Below, in pieces: positions 8,872-17,798 of a DNA stretch of 64,000 nucleotides. The DNA is from Phycisphaerae bacterium (lineage in GTDB: Bacteria; Planctomycetota; Phycisphaerae; Phycisphaerales; SM1A02), in NCBI GenBank assembly GCA_016873275.1, contig VGXO01000005.1, forward strand, positions 23,656 to 87,655, read 5' to 3'. The notes beneath the pieces were generated by a model. That model was given only the letters and a program-made list of their open reading frames with translations. It made no database searches and had not been told where the DNA came from. Positions within the stretch are counted from its first letter, which is position 1. Every line of letters starts with the position of its first letter. The translations under genes and the position numbers were made by a program.

Positions 8872-9906
8872 TCAACGGGCCGAAGTCGACGATCGCTCGG
8901 TCCACCAGCGCCACGGTCGCGGATCGGCGAGGTCTGCGGGCCAAACCAGCGAGTCCCTTGCTCGGGTGACGAGCTCCTCGAGACCAGCTCGGGTGCGGAC
9001 GCTGATCGAGAGGTCTTCCTCGATCCCGCCCTCGTCTTCGACCTCATCCTCGACGGCATCGCCGCCGCCGAGGTCCGACTTGGAGCGAACCCGAAGCACC
9101 GCCGCGCGTGGATCGATCCGCGGCGTGCTCCAGCGTTGACCTGGACCGGCGAGCAGCACGACGAGGTCGGCGGTCGCGATGGCGGAGTCGGCGATCTCGA
9201 TCGCGGCTCGCTCGATCGGATCCTCCGCGTCGCGAAGTCCCGGGCAGTCGAGCCACTCGACGACGAGCCCCGCGAGGTCGATCCGCGTCGAGGTGAAGTC
9301 ACGGGTCGTGCCGGGCTCGTCGTGGGCGATGGCGACCTCGCGTCCGGCGAGGGCGTTGGTCAGCGTGCTCTTTCCGGCGTTGGGAGGACCGACGAGCGCG
9401 ACGCGCGGCGGATCGAGGAGACGGCGAAGCCGCCCGCCTCGCTCCGCGTCGAGGAACTCCCCGGGGACATGACCTCGCCATCGTCGCGGCTGGTCGAGGA
9501 GGAATGGCACCGCGAGCGGGCTCGCGGCGGTCGCGAGCATGGCGAGCATCGCCCGCTCGACCTCGTCGGCGGCTTCCGGCCACGCCGACGCCGGATCGAT
9601 CGACGCATGATCGCGCCACTCGACGCCGGCGGCGACGAGCGCCTCGCGCAGCCTCGCGATGATCCGCGACCCGCCATGCGGCATCAGCCAGACCGCGTGG
9701 TCGGATGGTCGCGCGACGATTCCCTCGTCGACTCCCGCGAGCGATCGGAGTCGCACCTCGCCGACCGCGGTGGACGTCGAGCCGCCGGTGATCGATCGCA
9801 GCGCGCGATCAAGCGGATCGGGCGATCCCTCGACGACGATGATCGCGATCGCTCCCGGCAGCGCGCCGGTCGCGAGCGCCGCGCGGACGCGCTCAGGCGC
9901 GGGCAT
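8872..9906 (-). CDS. Short MnmE/TrmE-like GTPase
   Basis: 344 residues. The N-terminal part (GAIAIIVVEG, then LMPHGGSRIIARL around 74-86) resembles the TrmE N-terminal domain with its HGG motif. The G domain has P-loop GPPNAGKS at 173-180, GTTRD at 199-203 (the K-loop/switch sequence of MnmE), DCPG at 220-223 in place of DTPG, and SKSD at 275-278 in place of NKxD. MnmE is normally about 450 residues and ends in a C-x-G-K motif needed for tRNA wobble-uridine modification. Here the protein stops about 100 residues short and has no such cysteine. It is therefore a divergent or reduced MnmE, or an MnmE-derived GTPase with another role. Its start overlaps the coaX end by 14 bases. Confidence 0.75.
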   Translation of the reverse strand: MPAPERVRAALATGALPGAIAIIVVEGSPDPLDRALRSITGGSTSTAVGEVRLRSLAGVDEGIVARPSDHAVWLMPHGGSRIIARLREALVAAGVEWRDHASIDPASAWPEAADEVERAMLAMLATAASPLAVPFLLDQPRRWRGHVPGEFLDAERGGRLRRLLDPPRVALVGPPNAGKSTLTNALAGREVAIAHDEPGTTRDFTSTRIDLAGLVVEWLDCPGLRDAEDPIERAAIEIADSAIATADLVVLLAGPGQRWSTPRIDPRAAVLRVRSKSDLGGGDAVEDEVEDEGGIEEDLSISVRTRAGLEELVTRARDSLVWPADLADPRPWRWWTERSSTSAR

Positions 9907-10717
9907 CGCCGGACGCCGGATGCCCGGGCTCGTCGCCGGGCTCGTCCTCGTCGGAGAGCGCGAGCCGCGCCGCTGCCGCGATCCCCTGCAGCGTGAGGTC
10001 GGGCACGATCCGGTTGACGAGCTCGTCCTCTCCGAAGAGGAGGTCCGCGTCGCCGCCGGTCGCGACGACGAGCGGGAAGGCGCCGTACTTCTCCGCGTAT
10101 CGCTCGACGAGGCGCCACGCGAGCCCGCGGATCCCGTCGTAGACCCCGTGCAGCATCGCCTGGCGGGTGTTGCGGCCGAAGGGGCTCTCTGGATCGGGGC
10201 GATCGAACTCGATCGCCGGCAGCGCCGCGGTGTGCTCATGGAGCGCCTTGAGCTGCATGCGGGCGCCGGGCGCGATCGCCCCTCCGTGGAAGGTGCCCTG
10301 ACCATCCACGAAGTCCACGGTCACCGCGGTGCCGGCGTCGATCACCACGCACGCCTGCTTGAGCACGTCCCACGCCGCCGCCGCGGCGAGGAGGCGGTCC
10401 TGTCCGGTGAGCGTCTCCGGGTCGAGGTCCTCGCCGATCGGCACGGGGAGGTCGTCGCCGATGCGGTAGACCTCGATCGAGAGGCTCGACTCGAGGCGTC
10501 GCAAGATCTCGTCCGCGACGCGGTCGTTCACCGAGGACGCGACGATCGCGCGGTCCTCCCCGGGCAGCATGTCGCCCCACCATCGCGCGGCGACCGACGT
10601 GATCTCGTCGAGGCGGTCGTTGGGGATGGCGATCGTCTCCTCGAGGGTCCGACCATCGAAGCGACCGAGCCGCGTGCGGGTGTTGCCGGTCTCGATCGCG
10701 ATCAGGCGGAGGCTCAT
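9893..10717 (-). CDS. coaX: Type III pantothenate kinase
   Basis: 274 residues, the usual CoaX size. The ASKHA fold motifs are IAIETGNTRTRLG (residues 6-18), GQDRL (105-109, pantothenate pocket), DAGTAVTVD (127-135) and GGAIAPG (145-151). It phosphorylates pantothenate as the first step of CoA synthesis. The first motif is normally D-x-G-N-T, but residue 9 here is Glu instead of Asp, a change in the phosphate-1 loop worth noting. The ATG at 10717 overlaps the stop of the upstream aminotransferase gene by 4 bases (ATGA), and its own stop overlaps the GTPase start. It is therefore embedded in a tightly coupled operon. Confidence 0.9.
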   Translation of the reverse strand: MSLRLIAIETGNTRTRLGRFDGRTLEETIAIPNDRLDEITSVAARWWGDMLPGEDRAIVASSVNDRVADEILRRLESSLSIEVYRIGDDLPVPIGEDLDPETLTGQDRLLAAAAAWDVLKQACVVIDAGTAVTVDFVDGQGTFHGGAIAPGARMQLKALHEHTAALPAIEFDRPDPESPFGRNTRQAMLHGVYDGIRGLAWRLVERYAEKYGAFPLVVATGGDADLLFGEDELVNRIVPDLTLQGIAAAARLALSDEDEPGDEPGHPASGDARA

Positions 10718-11592
10718 GCGCCGACTCCTGCCGCGGTCGCGCGGGAGGTCTCCTTCCGCGTCGCGGCGGCGCGGAGGAGCTCGAAGCACCGACGCGACCA
10801 CCGACCGGGTCGACCGTCGCCGACCGGTCGGCCGTCGAGCCGCGTGACCGCGGCGGCGAGGCGACGGCTGGAGGTCACGATCACCTCGCGTGCGGCGCGA
10901 AGCGCCTCCACGGGCAACGGCTCCTCGATCACGGGATCGCCCGCCGCCCGCAGCTCGTCGAGGAGCACGGCGCGGTTGACGCCGGCGAGGATCGGCGGGT
11001 CGGTCGAGGTCGGAGGCGTCACGAGCCGGTCTCCGACCAGCGCGAGGACGTTGGTGGCGGTTCCCTCGGAGACGAGCTCGTCGCGCACCAGCACCGCCTC
11101 GTCGTCGCCGGAGGCGCTTGCGCTCATGAGCGCGAGGACGTTGCCGAGGAGGTTGGTCGACTTGATCGCGCATCCGAGCCAGCGTGGATCCTGCTGGATC
11201 GAGGCGCTGATCGTCCCCGGTCCATCGCCGAGCGGCTCCGCGGCGGCGGCGAAGGCGAAGACGACCGGTCGAAGGTCGGCGTGCGGGAGATGACGCCTCG
11301 TGCCGAGCATGCCGCCCCGCGTGACCTGCAGGTAGATCGACGCGTCGCGGAGGTCGTTCGCCTCGAGCAGCGTCCGTGCGACCTCCCCGAGGATGCGGGG
11401 ATGGACGCCGCCGAGGTCGACCGCCGCGAGGCTCGCGGCGAGCCGCGACTCGTGGCGGGAGAGGAAGGGGAGGCGCCCGTCGACGGCACGGACCACCTCG
11501 TAGAGCCCCTCGCCGAACAGCACGCTGCGATCGAAGATGCTGATCGTCGCCCGCTCGGGGGGCACGAGGGATCCGTTGAGCCAGACGAGCAT
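10714..11592 (-). CDS. Class IV aminotransferase, D-amino-acid transaminase-like
   Basis: 292 residues of the fold-type IV PLP enzymes. The PLP lysine is K144 in AIKSTNLLGNVLA, matching the IKSLNLLxNVLA signature of D-alanine aminotransferase. The glutamate of VSEGTATNV is at 176. The N-terminus NGSLVPPERATISIFDRSVLFGEGLYEV is also typical. Likely roles are D-alanine/D-glutamate interconversion for peptidoglycan or another class IV reaction such as aminodeoxychorismate lyase or branched-chain transamination. The K-S-x-N-L-L-x-N context favours the D-amino-acid type. It is in an operon with coaX (4-base overlap) and 26 bases after the BtpA-family gene. Confidence 0.8.
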   Translation of the reverse strand: MLVWLNGSLVPPERATISIFDRSVLFGEGLYEVVRAVDGRLPFLSRHESRLAASLAAVDLGGVHPRILGEVARTLLEANDLRDASIYLQVTRGGMLGTRRHLPHADLRPVVFAFAAAAEPLGDGPGTISASIQQDPRWLGCAIKSTNLLGNVLALMSASASGDDEAVLVRDELVSEGTATNVLALVGDRLVTPPTSTDPPILAGVNRAVLLDELRAAGDPVIEEPLPVEALRAAREVIVTSSRRLAAAVTRLDGRPVGDGRPGRWSRRCFELLRAAATRKETSRATAAGVGA

Positions 11593-11618
11593 GGGGCGGA
11601 GTGTACGGCGGGGTTCGG

Positions 11619-12446
11619 TCAACGACCGCGGGCGGCGGCGACGAAGGCGCGGGCGCGGGCACCATCGATCGGACTCGACCAGCATCCGTCGCGCTTGATC
11701 GAGCTTCCCACGATGACCGCGTCCGCTCGATCGAGGAGCGCCTGGACCGTGGCGGCGTCCGCGCCGGAGCCGACGACGACCGGTCGATGACACGCGGCTC
11801 GCGCGACCTCGAGGTCTGCCGGCGAGGTGGGATGCCCGGTCGCGACGCCGGTGATCACCACCGCGTCTGCGCCAGAGAACTCGGTGCCCGCGACGAGCTC
11901 GGCGAGCCCAAGATCCGCGGTGATGGCATGGCTCGAGTGCTTCTTCCGGACGTCGGCGAGGATCGCGACGCCCTCGGCGCCGAGCTCGCGGCGTCGCCGG
12001 AGCAGAGGACCGGCGTCCGCGCGGTCGAGGAGTCCCTCGTCCGCGACCGCGGCGTAGGCGAACCCCTCGGCGCGGAGGAAGCAGGCGCCGGTCGCGACGC
12101 AGATCGCGAGCGCCGCCTCGTTCGCGCCCGCGAGGACCTGCACCCCGACGGGAAGCCGCGTCGCCGACCGCACCGCGAGCACCGCGGCGGTCATCGCGGC
12201 GACGACCTCCGGACCGACCTCGCGGCGGAGGTAGGGGCGGTCGTGCATGTTCTCGACGAGCACCGCGTCGAACCCGGCGTCGGTCAGGAGCCGGGCGTCC
12301 GCCGCGGCGAGGTCGGCGATCTCCGAGACGCGGCGCGAGGCACGCGGCGTCCCCGGAAGCGCGTCGAGGTGGATCATGCCGACGAGCGCCCGCGGAGGAA
12401 GTCCGGGCACGGCACGGGCGTTCAAGGCGGGGGATGGCGTCGGCAC
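11619..12446 (-). CDS. BtpA/SgcQ family (beta/alpha)8-barrel protein
   Basis: 275 residues beginning near ALVGMIHLDALPGTPR, followed by FDAVLVENMHDRPYL, GVQVLAGANEAALAI, ILADVRKKHSS and PVVVGSGADAATVQALLDRADAVIVGSSIKRDG. This order of motifs is that of the BtpA/SgcQ family. Cyanobacterial BtpA is linked to photosystem I biogenesis, but in heterotrophs the function is unknown. The last segment looks like a phosphate-binding TIM-barrel end. I chose the GTG at 12446 because AAGGAG lies 5 bases upstream; a longer ATG start would run back into the upstream channel gene. It follows that channel gene by 32 bases, suggesting one transcript. Confidence 0.8.
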   Translation of the reverse strand: MPTPSPALNARAVPGLPPRALVGMIHLDALPGTPRASRRVSEIADLAAADARLLTDAGFDAVLVENMHDRPYLRREVGPEVVAAMTAAVLAVRSATRLPVGVQVLAGANEAALAICVATGACFLRAEGFAYAAVADEGLLDRADAGPLLRRRRELGAEGVAILADVRKKHSSHAITADLGLAELVAGTEFSGADAVVITGVATGHPTSPADLEVARAACHRPVVVGSGADAATVQALLDRADAVIVGSSIKRDGCWSSPIDGARARAFVAAARGR

Positions 12447-12478
12447 GAGGACTCCTTCGCGGATCGTCCGCGGGGTGG

Positions 12479-13657
12479 TCAGGACTCGGACTCGCCCAGC
12501 GGGACGACCGATCCGAGGAACCGCTGGCGGACGAGCTGCCACTCCGGATCGGAGGTCGCCTCGAGCATCGCGAGGTTGATCTCGCTGGTCAGCTCGGGGG
12601 GAATGTCGGCGCCGAAGGCGAGGGCGATGTAGTCACGGGCGAGCGGCTGCGGGAGGAGCACGACCGCCGGATTGCCCCGCTCGCGGATCATCCATTGAAG
12701 CACCGAGAGGTCCGAGACCCAGGCGTCGATCTGACCCTTCTCGAGCGACGCCAGCCCCGCGCGGTCGTCCGCGAGGTAGGTGGGGGTGACCTGAAGCCGC
12801 GCGAGGATCTCCGCCGCGATGCTCGAGCGGAGCGTGGCGGTGCGAACCTTCGAGAGGTCGCCGACGTGCGCGACCGTGGTCGCGCCGACGGTGAGGGTGA
12901 TTCGGGAGGCGACGACCCCCGTGAAGAGCGCGACCAGCACGACGGAGCTGATCATCCAGATCGCGCCGATCAGGCGGCCCAGCGCGGTGACGGGCGCCTT
13001 GTCGCCGTAGCCGACCGTCGAGAAGGTGGTGACCGCCCACCAGGCGGCGCCGCCGAGTCCGTGCAGGACGCGCCGATGGAACTGCGCATTGCGCCGCCGC
13101 TCGGCGAGCCAGATCAGGATCGCGGCGACGGCATGGATCGCGAGGAGAAGGAACGCCAGCTGCACCACCTCGATCAGACCGAGCGAGGCGGAGACGCTCG
13201 GGAGCCAGCCGACCCGGGCGCGGGTCGCGACCCCCACGCCGGAGGTCTCGAACGGATGCGTGAGGCGACCGGCCCGCGCCCTCGCCGGGGTCACCGCCAC
13301 CCCGATGCAGGTCGCATCGAGCGTCCCCTCGCGAAGCGCCTGCAGGATCTCGTCGGTGGGCATCTCCTCGAAGACGATGGACAAGCCGTTCGCCTTCGCG
13401 ATGCGGCGACAGAGCTCGACGCCGAGCCCATCCCAGTCGCCGAGCGGCGTCCTGAAGCAATAGGGCGGGCGGTCGCTCGCCGCGATGCGGATCGGTCGAG
13501 ATGGCGAGCCGATCGCGTCCTCCGCGACCGCGACCTTCGACGACTCGTTCGCGCGGGCGGCGGCACCGGCGTCCTGCGCCTGGGCGCGAGACGCATGCAG
13601 CATGGCGACGAGGAGGGCCAGGAACAGGATCGTCCGCGGGATCACGAGGAGATGCAT
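12479..13657 (-). CDS. GluR0-like ionotropic glutamate-receptor potassium channel
   Basis: 392 residues. The order is a signal peptide (1-27), a first ligand-binding lobe of the bacterial solute-binding family 3 (about 55-150, with RPIRIAASDRPPYCF, WDGLGVELCRRIAKANGL and EEMPTDEILQALREG), and transmembrane helix 1 (about 162-184). Then come a pore loop with the K+ selectivity filter STVGYGDKAP (TVGYGD at 214-219), transmembrane helix 2 (about 229-251), and the second lobe (about 260-380: TVAHVGDLSKVRTATL, SLEKGQIDAWVSDLSVL). This lobe1-TM-P-TM-lobe2 order is that of prokaryotic GluR0. A tetrameric ligand-gated K+ channel in the inner membrane is the natural reading. The ligand is unknown. It is first in the operon with the BtpA-family, aminotransferase, coaX and GTPase genes. 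Confidence 0.88.
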   Translation of the reverse strand: MHLLVIPRTILFLALLVAMLHASRAQAQDAGAAARANESSKVAVAEDAIGSPSRPIRIAASDRPPYCFRTPLGDWDGLGVELCRRIAKANGLSIVFEEMPTDEILQALREGTLDATCIGVAVTPARARAGRLTHPFETSGVGVATRARVGWLPSVSASLGLIEVVQLAFLLLAIHAVAAILIWLAERRRNAQFHRRVLHGLGGAAWWAVTTFSTVGYGDKAPVTALGRLIGAIWMISSVVLVALFTGVVASRITLTVGATTVAHVGDLSKVRTATLRSSIAAEILARLQVTPTYLADDRAGLASLEKGQIDAWVSDLSVLQWMIRERGNPAVVLLPQPLARDYIALAFGADIPPELTSEINLAMLEATSDPEWQLVRQRFLGSVVPLGESES

Positions 13658-13726
13658 CCGTTGGGCGAAGGCTCGGGACGTTCGCGGCGTCCGGGCGTCC
13701 GTCGCCTCGTCCTTACACTCTACGAG

Positions 13727-14743
13727 ATGCCCAGCGAGCGACCGGAGTCCCATCGCGTCGAGGTGCGGAGCCGCGAGGGGGTGGCGCTGCTTGCCTTGGT
13801 CTCGCCGACGGCGAGCGTCGAGCTTTGCCCGGCGGCGGGGTTCTCCGCGGTCTCCTTCCGCGTCGGCTCGACCGAGCACCTGCGGCTTCCCGTCGGTCTC
13901 GCCGCCTACGCGGCATCGACCCGCACCGGCGGGGTGCCGCTCCTGCATCCCTTCGCCAACCGGCTCCGCGGCACGCGCTGGACCTTTGGCGGGCGGACGG
14001 TCGATCCCGACGCCACGCCGCTTCGCCATGCGGACTCGAAGGGGAGACCGATGCACGGCTACCTCCTTCGATGGCCGGGCGCCTCTCCTTCGGATGCCGC
14101 GCGTTCCGCGTGGACGATCGCCACCGAGGTGGACGACGAGGGCGCGGAGATTCGAGGCTCGATCGAGTGGGCGGACCATCCCGAGCTGATGGCGGCGTTT
14201 CCGTTCCCGCATCGCCTCACCCAGCGGCATCGCCTGCAGGACGCCCGCTTCGACGTCTCGGTCTCGATCGACGCGCGGCAGGTCGCGGTGCCCGTCGCGT
14301 TCGGGTGGCACCCGTACCTTCGGATCGAGGGCGTCGCCCGCGAGGAGCTCTCGCTCGCGCTGCCCTCGCTCTCCCACGTCTCGCTCGACGTGGACGGACT
14401 GCCCATCCGCCGTGGCGGTCGTCTCGTCGAGGCGCCTCGGGCGGCGACGAGGACGCCGCTCGCGGCGCAGGCGTTCGACGACCTCTTCCGGCTCGGCGAG
14501 TCCGCGGGCAACGCGTCGATCGACTCGCCCGGTCGGTCGACCGTGGTGCTGCGACCGGGAGCGAACATCCGCTTCCTGCAGGTCTACTCGCCCGCGGGCG
14601 CGGACTTCGTCGCGGTCGAGCCGATGACCGCGCCGACCGCGGCGCTCGACGACGGCGGCGAGGACCTTCCCTCGGTGCCGCCGCGCGGCACCTTCACCGC
14701 GTCGTTCTCGATCGAGGTCCTGCCGGCGCCGCGGGCAGCCTGA
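13727..14743 (+). CDS. Aldose 1-epimerase family protein
   Basis: 338 residues of the galactose-mutarotase fold: GVPLLHPFANRLRG near residue 65 (the N-R substrate-binding region), SKGRPMHGYLLR (the catalytic histidine region), FGWHPYLRI near 190 (the second histidine), and VYSPAGADFVAVEPMTAPTAAL near 285 with the catalytic glutamate. It interconverts alpha and beta anomers of aldoses, or possibly hexose-6-phosphates as in the YeaD branch; the exact sugar is not readable. It is divergent from the channel gene across a 69-base gap and convergent with cysNC, 9 bases away. Confidence 0.88.
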   Translation: MPSERPESHRVEVRSREGVALLALVSPTASVELCPAAGFSAVSFRVGSTEHLRLPVGLAAYAASTRTGGVPLLHPFANRLRGTRWTFGGRTVDPDATPLRHADSKGRPMHGYLLRWPGASPSDAARSAWTIATEVDDEGAEIRGSIEWADHPELMAAFPFPHRLTQRHRLQDARFDVSVSIDARQVAVPVAFGWHPYLRIEGVAREELSLALPSLSHVSLDVDGLPIRRGGRLVEAPRAATRTPLAAQAFDDLFRLGESAGNASIDSPGRSTVVLRPGANIRFLQVYSPAGADFVAVEPMTAPTAALDDGGEDLPSVPPRGTFTASFSIEVLPAPRAA

Positions 14744-14752
14744 CCGAGGCGA

Positions 14753-16675
14753 TCAGCGGCGCAGGATCCCGCGCTCGCGGAGCAGCCCGACGATGCGTGC
14801 CGCGATCTGTTCGGGGGTCTGCCGGGCGCTCTCGATGACCAGGTCGGCGTCCCGCGGTACCTCGTAGGGGAAGTCGACGCCCGGCAGCGAGACCGAGCCC
14901 CTCGATCGATAGAGATCCGGGAGCCTCGCGCGGCAGTGCTCGAGCGGCGCGTCGAGGTGCACCAGCACGAATCGCTCCGTCCCGATGAGCTCCTCGGCGC
15001 GGGCGCGGGTCGACGCCTCCGGCGCCACGAACGCGCCGATGGCGATGACGCCGGCGTCGTTCACGAGCCGCGCGACCTCCATCGCCCGGCGGAGGTTCTC
15101 CGAGCGCTCCGCGGCGCTGAAGCCGAGGTCGCGGCTGAGTCCCCGCCGCATGCGCTGGCTGTCGAGGACGATCGCCGCGTGACCGGCGTCGAAGAGCGCC
15201 CGTTCGAGGGCGAATGCCGCCTCGGTCTTGCCGGAGCCGGAGAGACCGGTCAGGAGGATCGTGGCGGGGGCGTGCCCGAGCGACTCGATCCGCTCGCGCG
15301 GCTCGACCCGGCTCCGCTCCTCCACCAGCGTCGCGCTGCCCGGCGAGGTGTCCCAGTGCTCGCCGCCGCCCGAGCTCGACCCGATGATCATGCCGGCGCC
15401 GACGGTCGCGTTCGAGATCCGGTCGATCACGATGAACGCGCCGGTGGTGCGGTTCCGCGAGTAGGGATCGAAGCAGAGCGGCTCGTTGACGACGAGCTGC
15501 ACCGTGCCGATCTCGTTCAGTCCGAGCGCCACCGCGGGTGATGACTCGAGGGTGTTGACGTCGATCTGGCTGCGGATCGCCGCGAAGACGCCCGGCGTCT
15601 TGCGGCTCGTGTGCTTGATGAGGTACTCGCGACCCGCGACCATCGGCTCCTCGTGCATCCAGACGAGCGTCGCCTCGATGCGGGCGCCGACCTCGGGCAG
15701 CGAGTCGGGATGGACGAGCATGTCGCCGCGGGAGACGTCGATCTCGTCCGCGAGGGTGATCGTCACCGCCTGCGGGGCGTGGGCGCGGTCGAGGTCGCCG
15801 TCGAAGGTGACGATCCGCTCGACCCTCGAGCGCCGACGCGAGGGGAGCGCCATGATCTCGTCGCCCGGGCGGATCACCCCGGAGGCAAGGCTGCCGCAGA
15901 AGCCGCGGAAGTCGAGGTTCGGGCGGTTCACCCACTGCACCGGCAGCCGCAGGTCGCGCAGGTTGAGGTCGCTTGCCACCGGCACCGACTCGAGATGCTC
16001 GATGAGCGTCGGACCGGAGTACCACGGCAGGCTGCCTCCGCGGTTGACCACGTTCTCGCCCTTGAGCGCCGACATCGGAATGAAGGTCATCTGGCGCTCG
16101 GGGAGCTTCGCGGCGAACTGCAGGTAGTCGTCGCGGATCCGGTCGAAGACCGCCTCGTCCCAGTCGACGAGGTCCATCTTGTTGATCGCGATCACCGCGT
16201 GGCGGATGCCGAGCAGCGAGGTGATGAAGCTGTGCCTCCGCGTCTGCACCATCATGCCGTGGCGGGCGTCGATCAGGATCACCGCGACGTCGGCGGTCGA
16301 GGCGCCGGTCGCCATGTTCCGGGTGTACTGCTCGTGGCCGGGCGTGTCGGCGATGATGAACTTGCGCTTCGGCGTCGTGAAGTAGCGATACGCCACGTCG
16401 ATCGTGATGCCCTGCTCCCGCTCGGCGCGGAGACCGTCGGTGAGCAGCGCCGGGTCGAAGTCATCGCCGGTGGTGCCGAAGCGGGCGGAGTCGCGCTTCA
16501 CCGCGGCGAGCTGGTCCTCGAAGATCATCTTCGAGTCGTAGAGCATGCGTCCGATCAGCGTCGACTTGCCGTCGTCGACGGAGCCGCAGGTGATGAAGCG
16601 GAGCAGCTGCTTGTGCTCGTGCTGCTTGAGGTAGGCGACGATGTCGTCGGCGGGATCGATGGCGGGGGCGCTCAT
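14753..16675 (-). CDS. cysNC: Bifunctional sulfate adenylyltransferase subunit 1 / adenylylsulfate kinase (CysN-CysC fusion)
   Basis: 640 residues. The GTPase half has [19 protein letters not shown] (from residue 31), the [14 protein letters not shown] switch, [12 protein letters not shown] and NKMD, all typical of CysN. The C-terminal APS kinase half starts near 470 with P-loop [28 protein letters not shown] and [10 protein letters not shown]. CysN couples GTP hydrolysis to APS formation with CysD; the kinase then makes PAPS. It lies 26 bases downstream of cysD on the same strand. A second, separate APS kinase gene lies at 17799. The CysC half has LDSQRMR where the usual sequence is LDGDNxR, so its substrate site differs from the stand-alone enzyme. 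Confidence 0.95.
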   Translation of the reverse strand: MSAPAIDPADDIVAYLKQHEHKQLLRFITCGSVDDGKSTLIGRMLYDSKMIFEDQLAAVKRDSARFGTTGDDFDPALLTDGLRAEREQGITIDVAYRYFTTPKRKFIIADTPGHEQYTRNMATGASTADVAVILIDARHGMMVQTRRHSFITSLLGIRHAVIAINKMDLVDWDEAVFDRIRDDYLQFAAKLPERQMTFIPMSALKGENVVNRGGSLPWYSGPTLIEHLESVPVASDLNLRDLRLPVQWVNRPNLDFRGFCGSLASGVIRPGDEIMALPSRRRSRVERIVTFDGDLDRAHAPQAVTITLADEIDVSRGDMLVHPDSLPEVGARIEATLVWMHEEPMVAGREYLIKHTSRKTPGVFAAIRSQIDVNTLESSPAVALGLNEIGTVQLVVNEPLCFDPYSRNRTTGAFIVIDRISNATVGAGMIIGSSSGGGEHWDTSPGSATLVEERSRVEPRERIESLGHAPATILLTGLSGSGKTEAAFALERALFDAGHAAIVLDSQRMRRGLSRDLGFSAAERSENLRRAMEVARLVNDAGVIAIGAFVAPEASTRARAEELIGTERFVLVHLDAPLEHCRARLPDLYRSRGSVSLPGVDFPYEVPRDADLVIESARQTPEQIAARIVGLLRERGILRR

Positions 16676-16701
16676 GGGTGGCTCGTCGTGCGGCTCGCGG
16701 A

Positions 16702-17613
16702 TCAGTAGTAGCCCTGGACCTTCTTCTCCTCCATCGAGGCGCCGGGGTCGGCGTCGATGACGCGGCCTTCCCGCTCGCTGCGGGTGGCGAGGAGCATCTC
16801 GCGGATGATCTCGGGGAGCTCCGTCGCGCGGCTCTCGGTCGCGCCCGTGAGCGGGTAGCAGCCGAGCGTGCGGAAGCGGACCCACTTCATCTCCGCGGTC
16901 GCCGCGAGCTCCTTGGGCATGCGGTCGTCGTCGACGAGGATCAGCTGTCCCTCGTGCCGCACCACCGGGCGTTCGGCGGCGCGGTAGACGTCGACGAGCG
17001 GGATCTTTTCGAGATGGATGTACTGCCAGACGTCGAGCTCGGTCCAGTTGGAGATCGGGAAGACCCGGATCTGCTCGCCCTTGTCGACCTCGGTGTTGTA
17101 GAGGTTCCAGAGCTCCGGGCGCTGGTTCTTGGGATCCCAGCGATGCCTCGAGTCGCGGAAGGAGAAGACCCGCTCCTTAGCGCGGGACTTCTCCTCGTCG
17201 CGGCGACCGCCGCCGAACGCGGCATCGAAGCGATGCTTGTCGAGCGCCTGCTTGAGGGCGCCGAGGTTCATGATGTCGGTGTACTTCTTGGATCCGTGGG
17301 TGAACGGGGTGATCCCCTCAGCGACGCCCTTCTCGTTGATGTGGACGATCACCTCGAGACCGAGCTGCTTCACGACGTACTCGTCGCGGAAGGCGTACAT
17401 CGACTGGAAGTTCCAGGTGGTGTCGACGTGCAGCAGCGGAAAGGGCGGCTTGGACGGATGGAACGCCTTCCGTGCGAGATGGAGCATCACGCAGGAGTCC
17501 TTTCCCACCGAGAAGAGCATCACCGGATTCGAGAAGGTCGCAGCGACCTCGCGGATGATGTGGATGCTCTCCGCTTCGAGGGCCTTGAGATGGGTCAGGG
17601 CGAGGTCGGACAT
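16702..17613 (-). CDS. cysD: Sulfate adenylyltransferase subunit 2
   Basis: 303 residues of the PP-loop PAPS-reductase/ATP-sulfurylase superfamily. [17 protein letters not shown] carries the S-G-G-K-D-S-type ATP loop, followed by [35 protein letters not shown] and the conserved C-terminal end [21 protein letters not shown]. It joins ATP and sulfate to give APS together with CysN. I preferred the ATG at 17613 over one 10 codons upstream because [19 protein letters not shown] is the family N-terminus. It is the first gene of the cysD-cysNC unit and divergent from the stand-alone cysC. Confidence 0.95.
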   Translation of the reverse strand: MSDLALTHLKALEAESIHIIREVAATFSNPVMLFSVGKDSCVMLHLARKAFHPSKPPFPLLHVDTTWNFQSMYAFRDEYVVKQLGLEVIVHINEKGVAEGITPFTHGSKKYTDIMNLGALKQALDKHRFDAAFGGGRRDEEKSRAKERVFSFRDSRHRWDPKNQRPELWNLYNTEVDKGEQIRVFPISNWTELDVWQYIHLEKIPLVDVYRAAERPVVRHEGQLILVDDDRMPKELAATAEMKWVRFRTLGCYPLTGATESRATELPEIIREMLLATRSEREGRVIDADPGASMEEKKVQGYY

Positions 17614-17754
17614 GGCGGATCCCGAAGGGCGGATGGAGACCACGATCTCGGTCGAGCCGCTCAGGGGTCATCGGACATCGGGTGACTCCGCCGTGGCGAT
17701 TGGGACCGAGAAGTTCGCGTGGGCGGTCGGATCGTCCGATGATCGGTCGGCGGG

Positions 17755-17771
17755 TCGCGAGCGGCTCGCGA
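17755..17771. promoter_or_regulatory. 17-base odd palindrome in the cysC leader, divergent cys intergenic region
   Basis: TCGCGAGCGGCTCGCGA reads as two perfect 8-base arms around a central G, 27 bases before the cysC start codon and inside the 185-base gap shared with cysD. It could be an operator for a sulfur-responsive regulator or a leader hairpin. There is no second copy to support either reading, and GC-rich palindromes are common here. Confidence 0.25.
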
Positions 17772-17798
17772 ACGACGTCCCGATCGGGAGCCGCTTCC

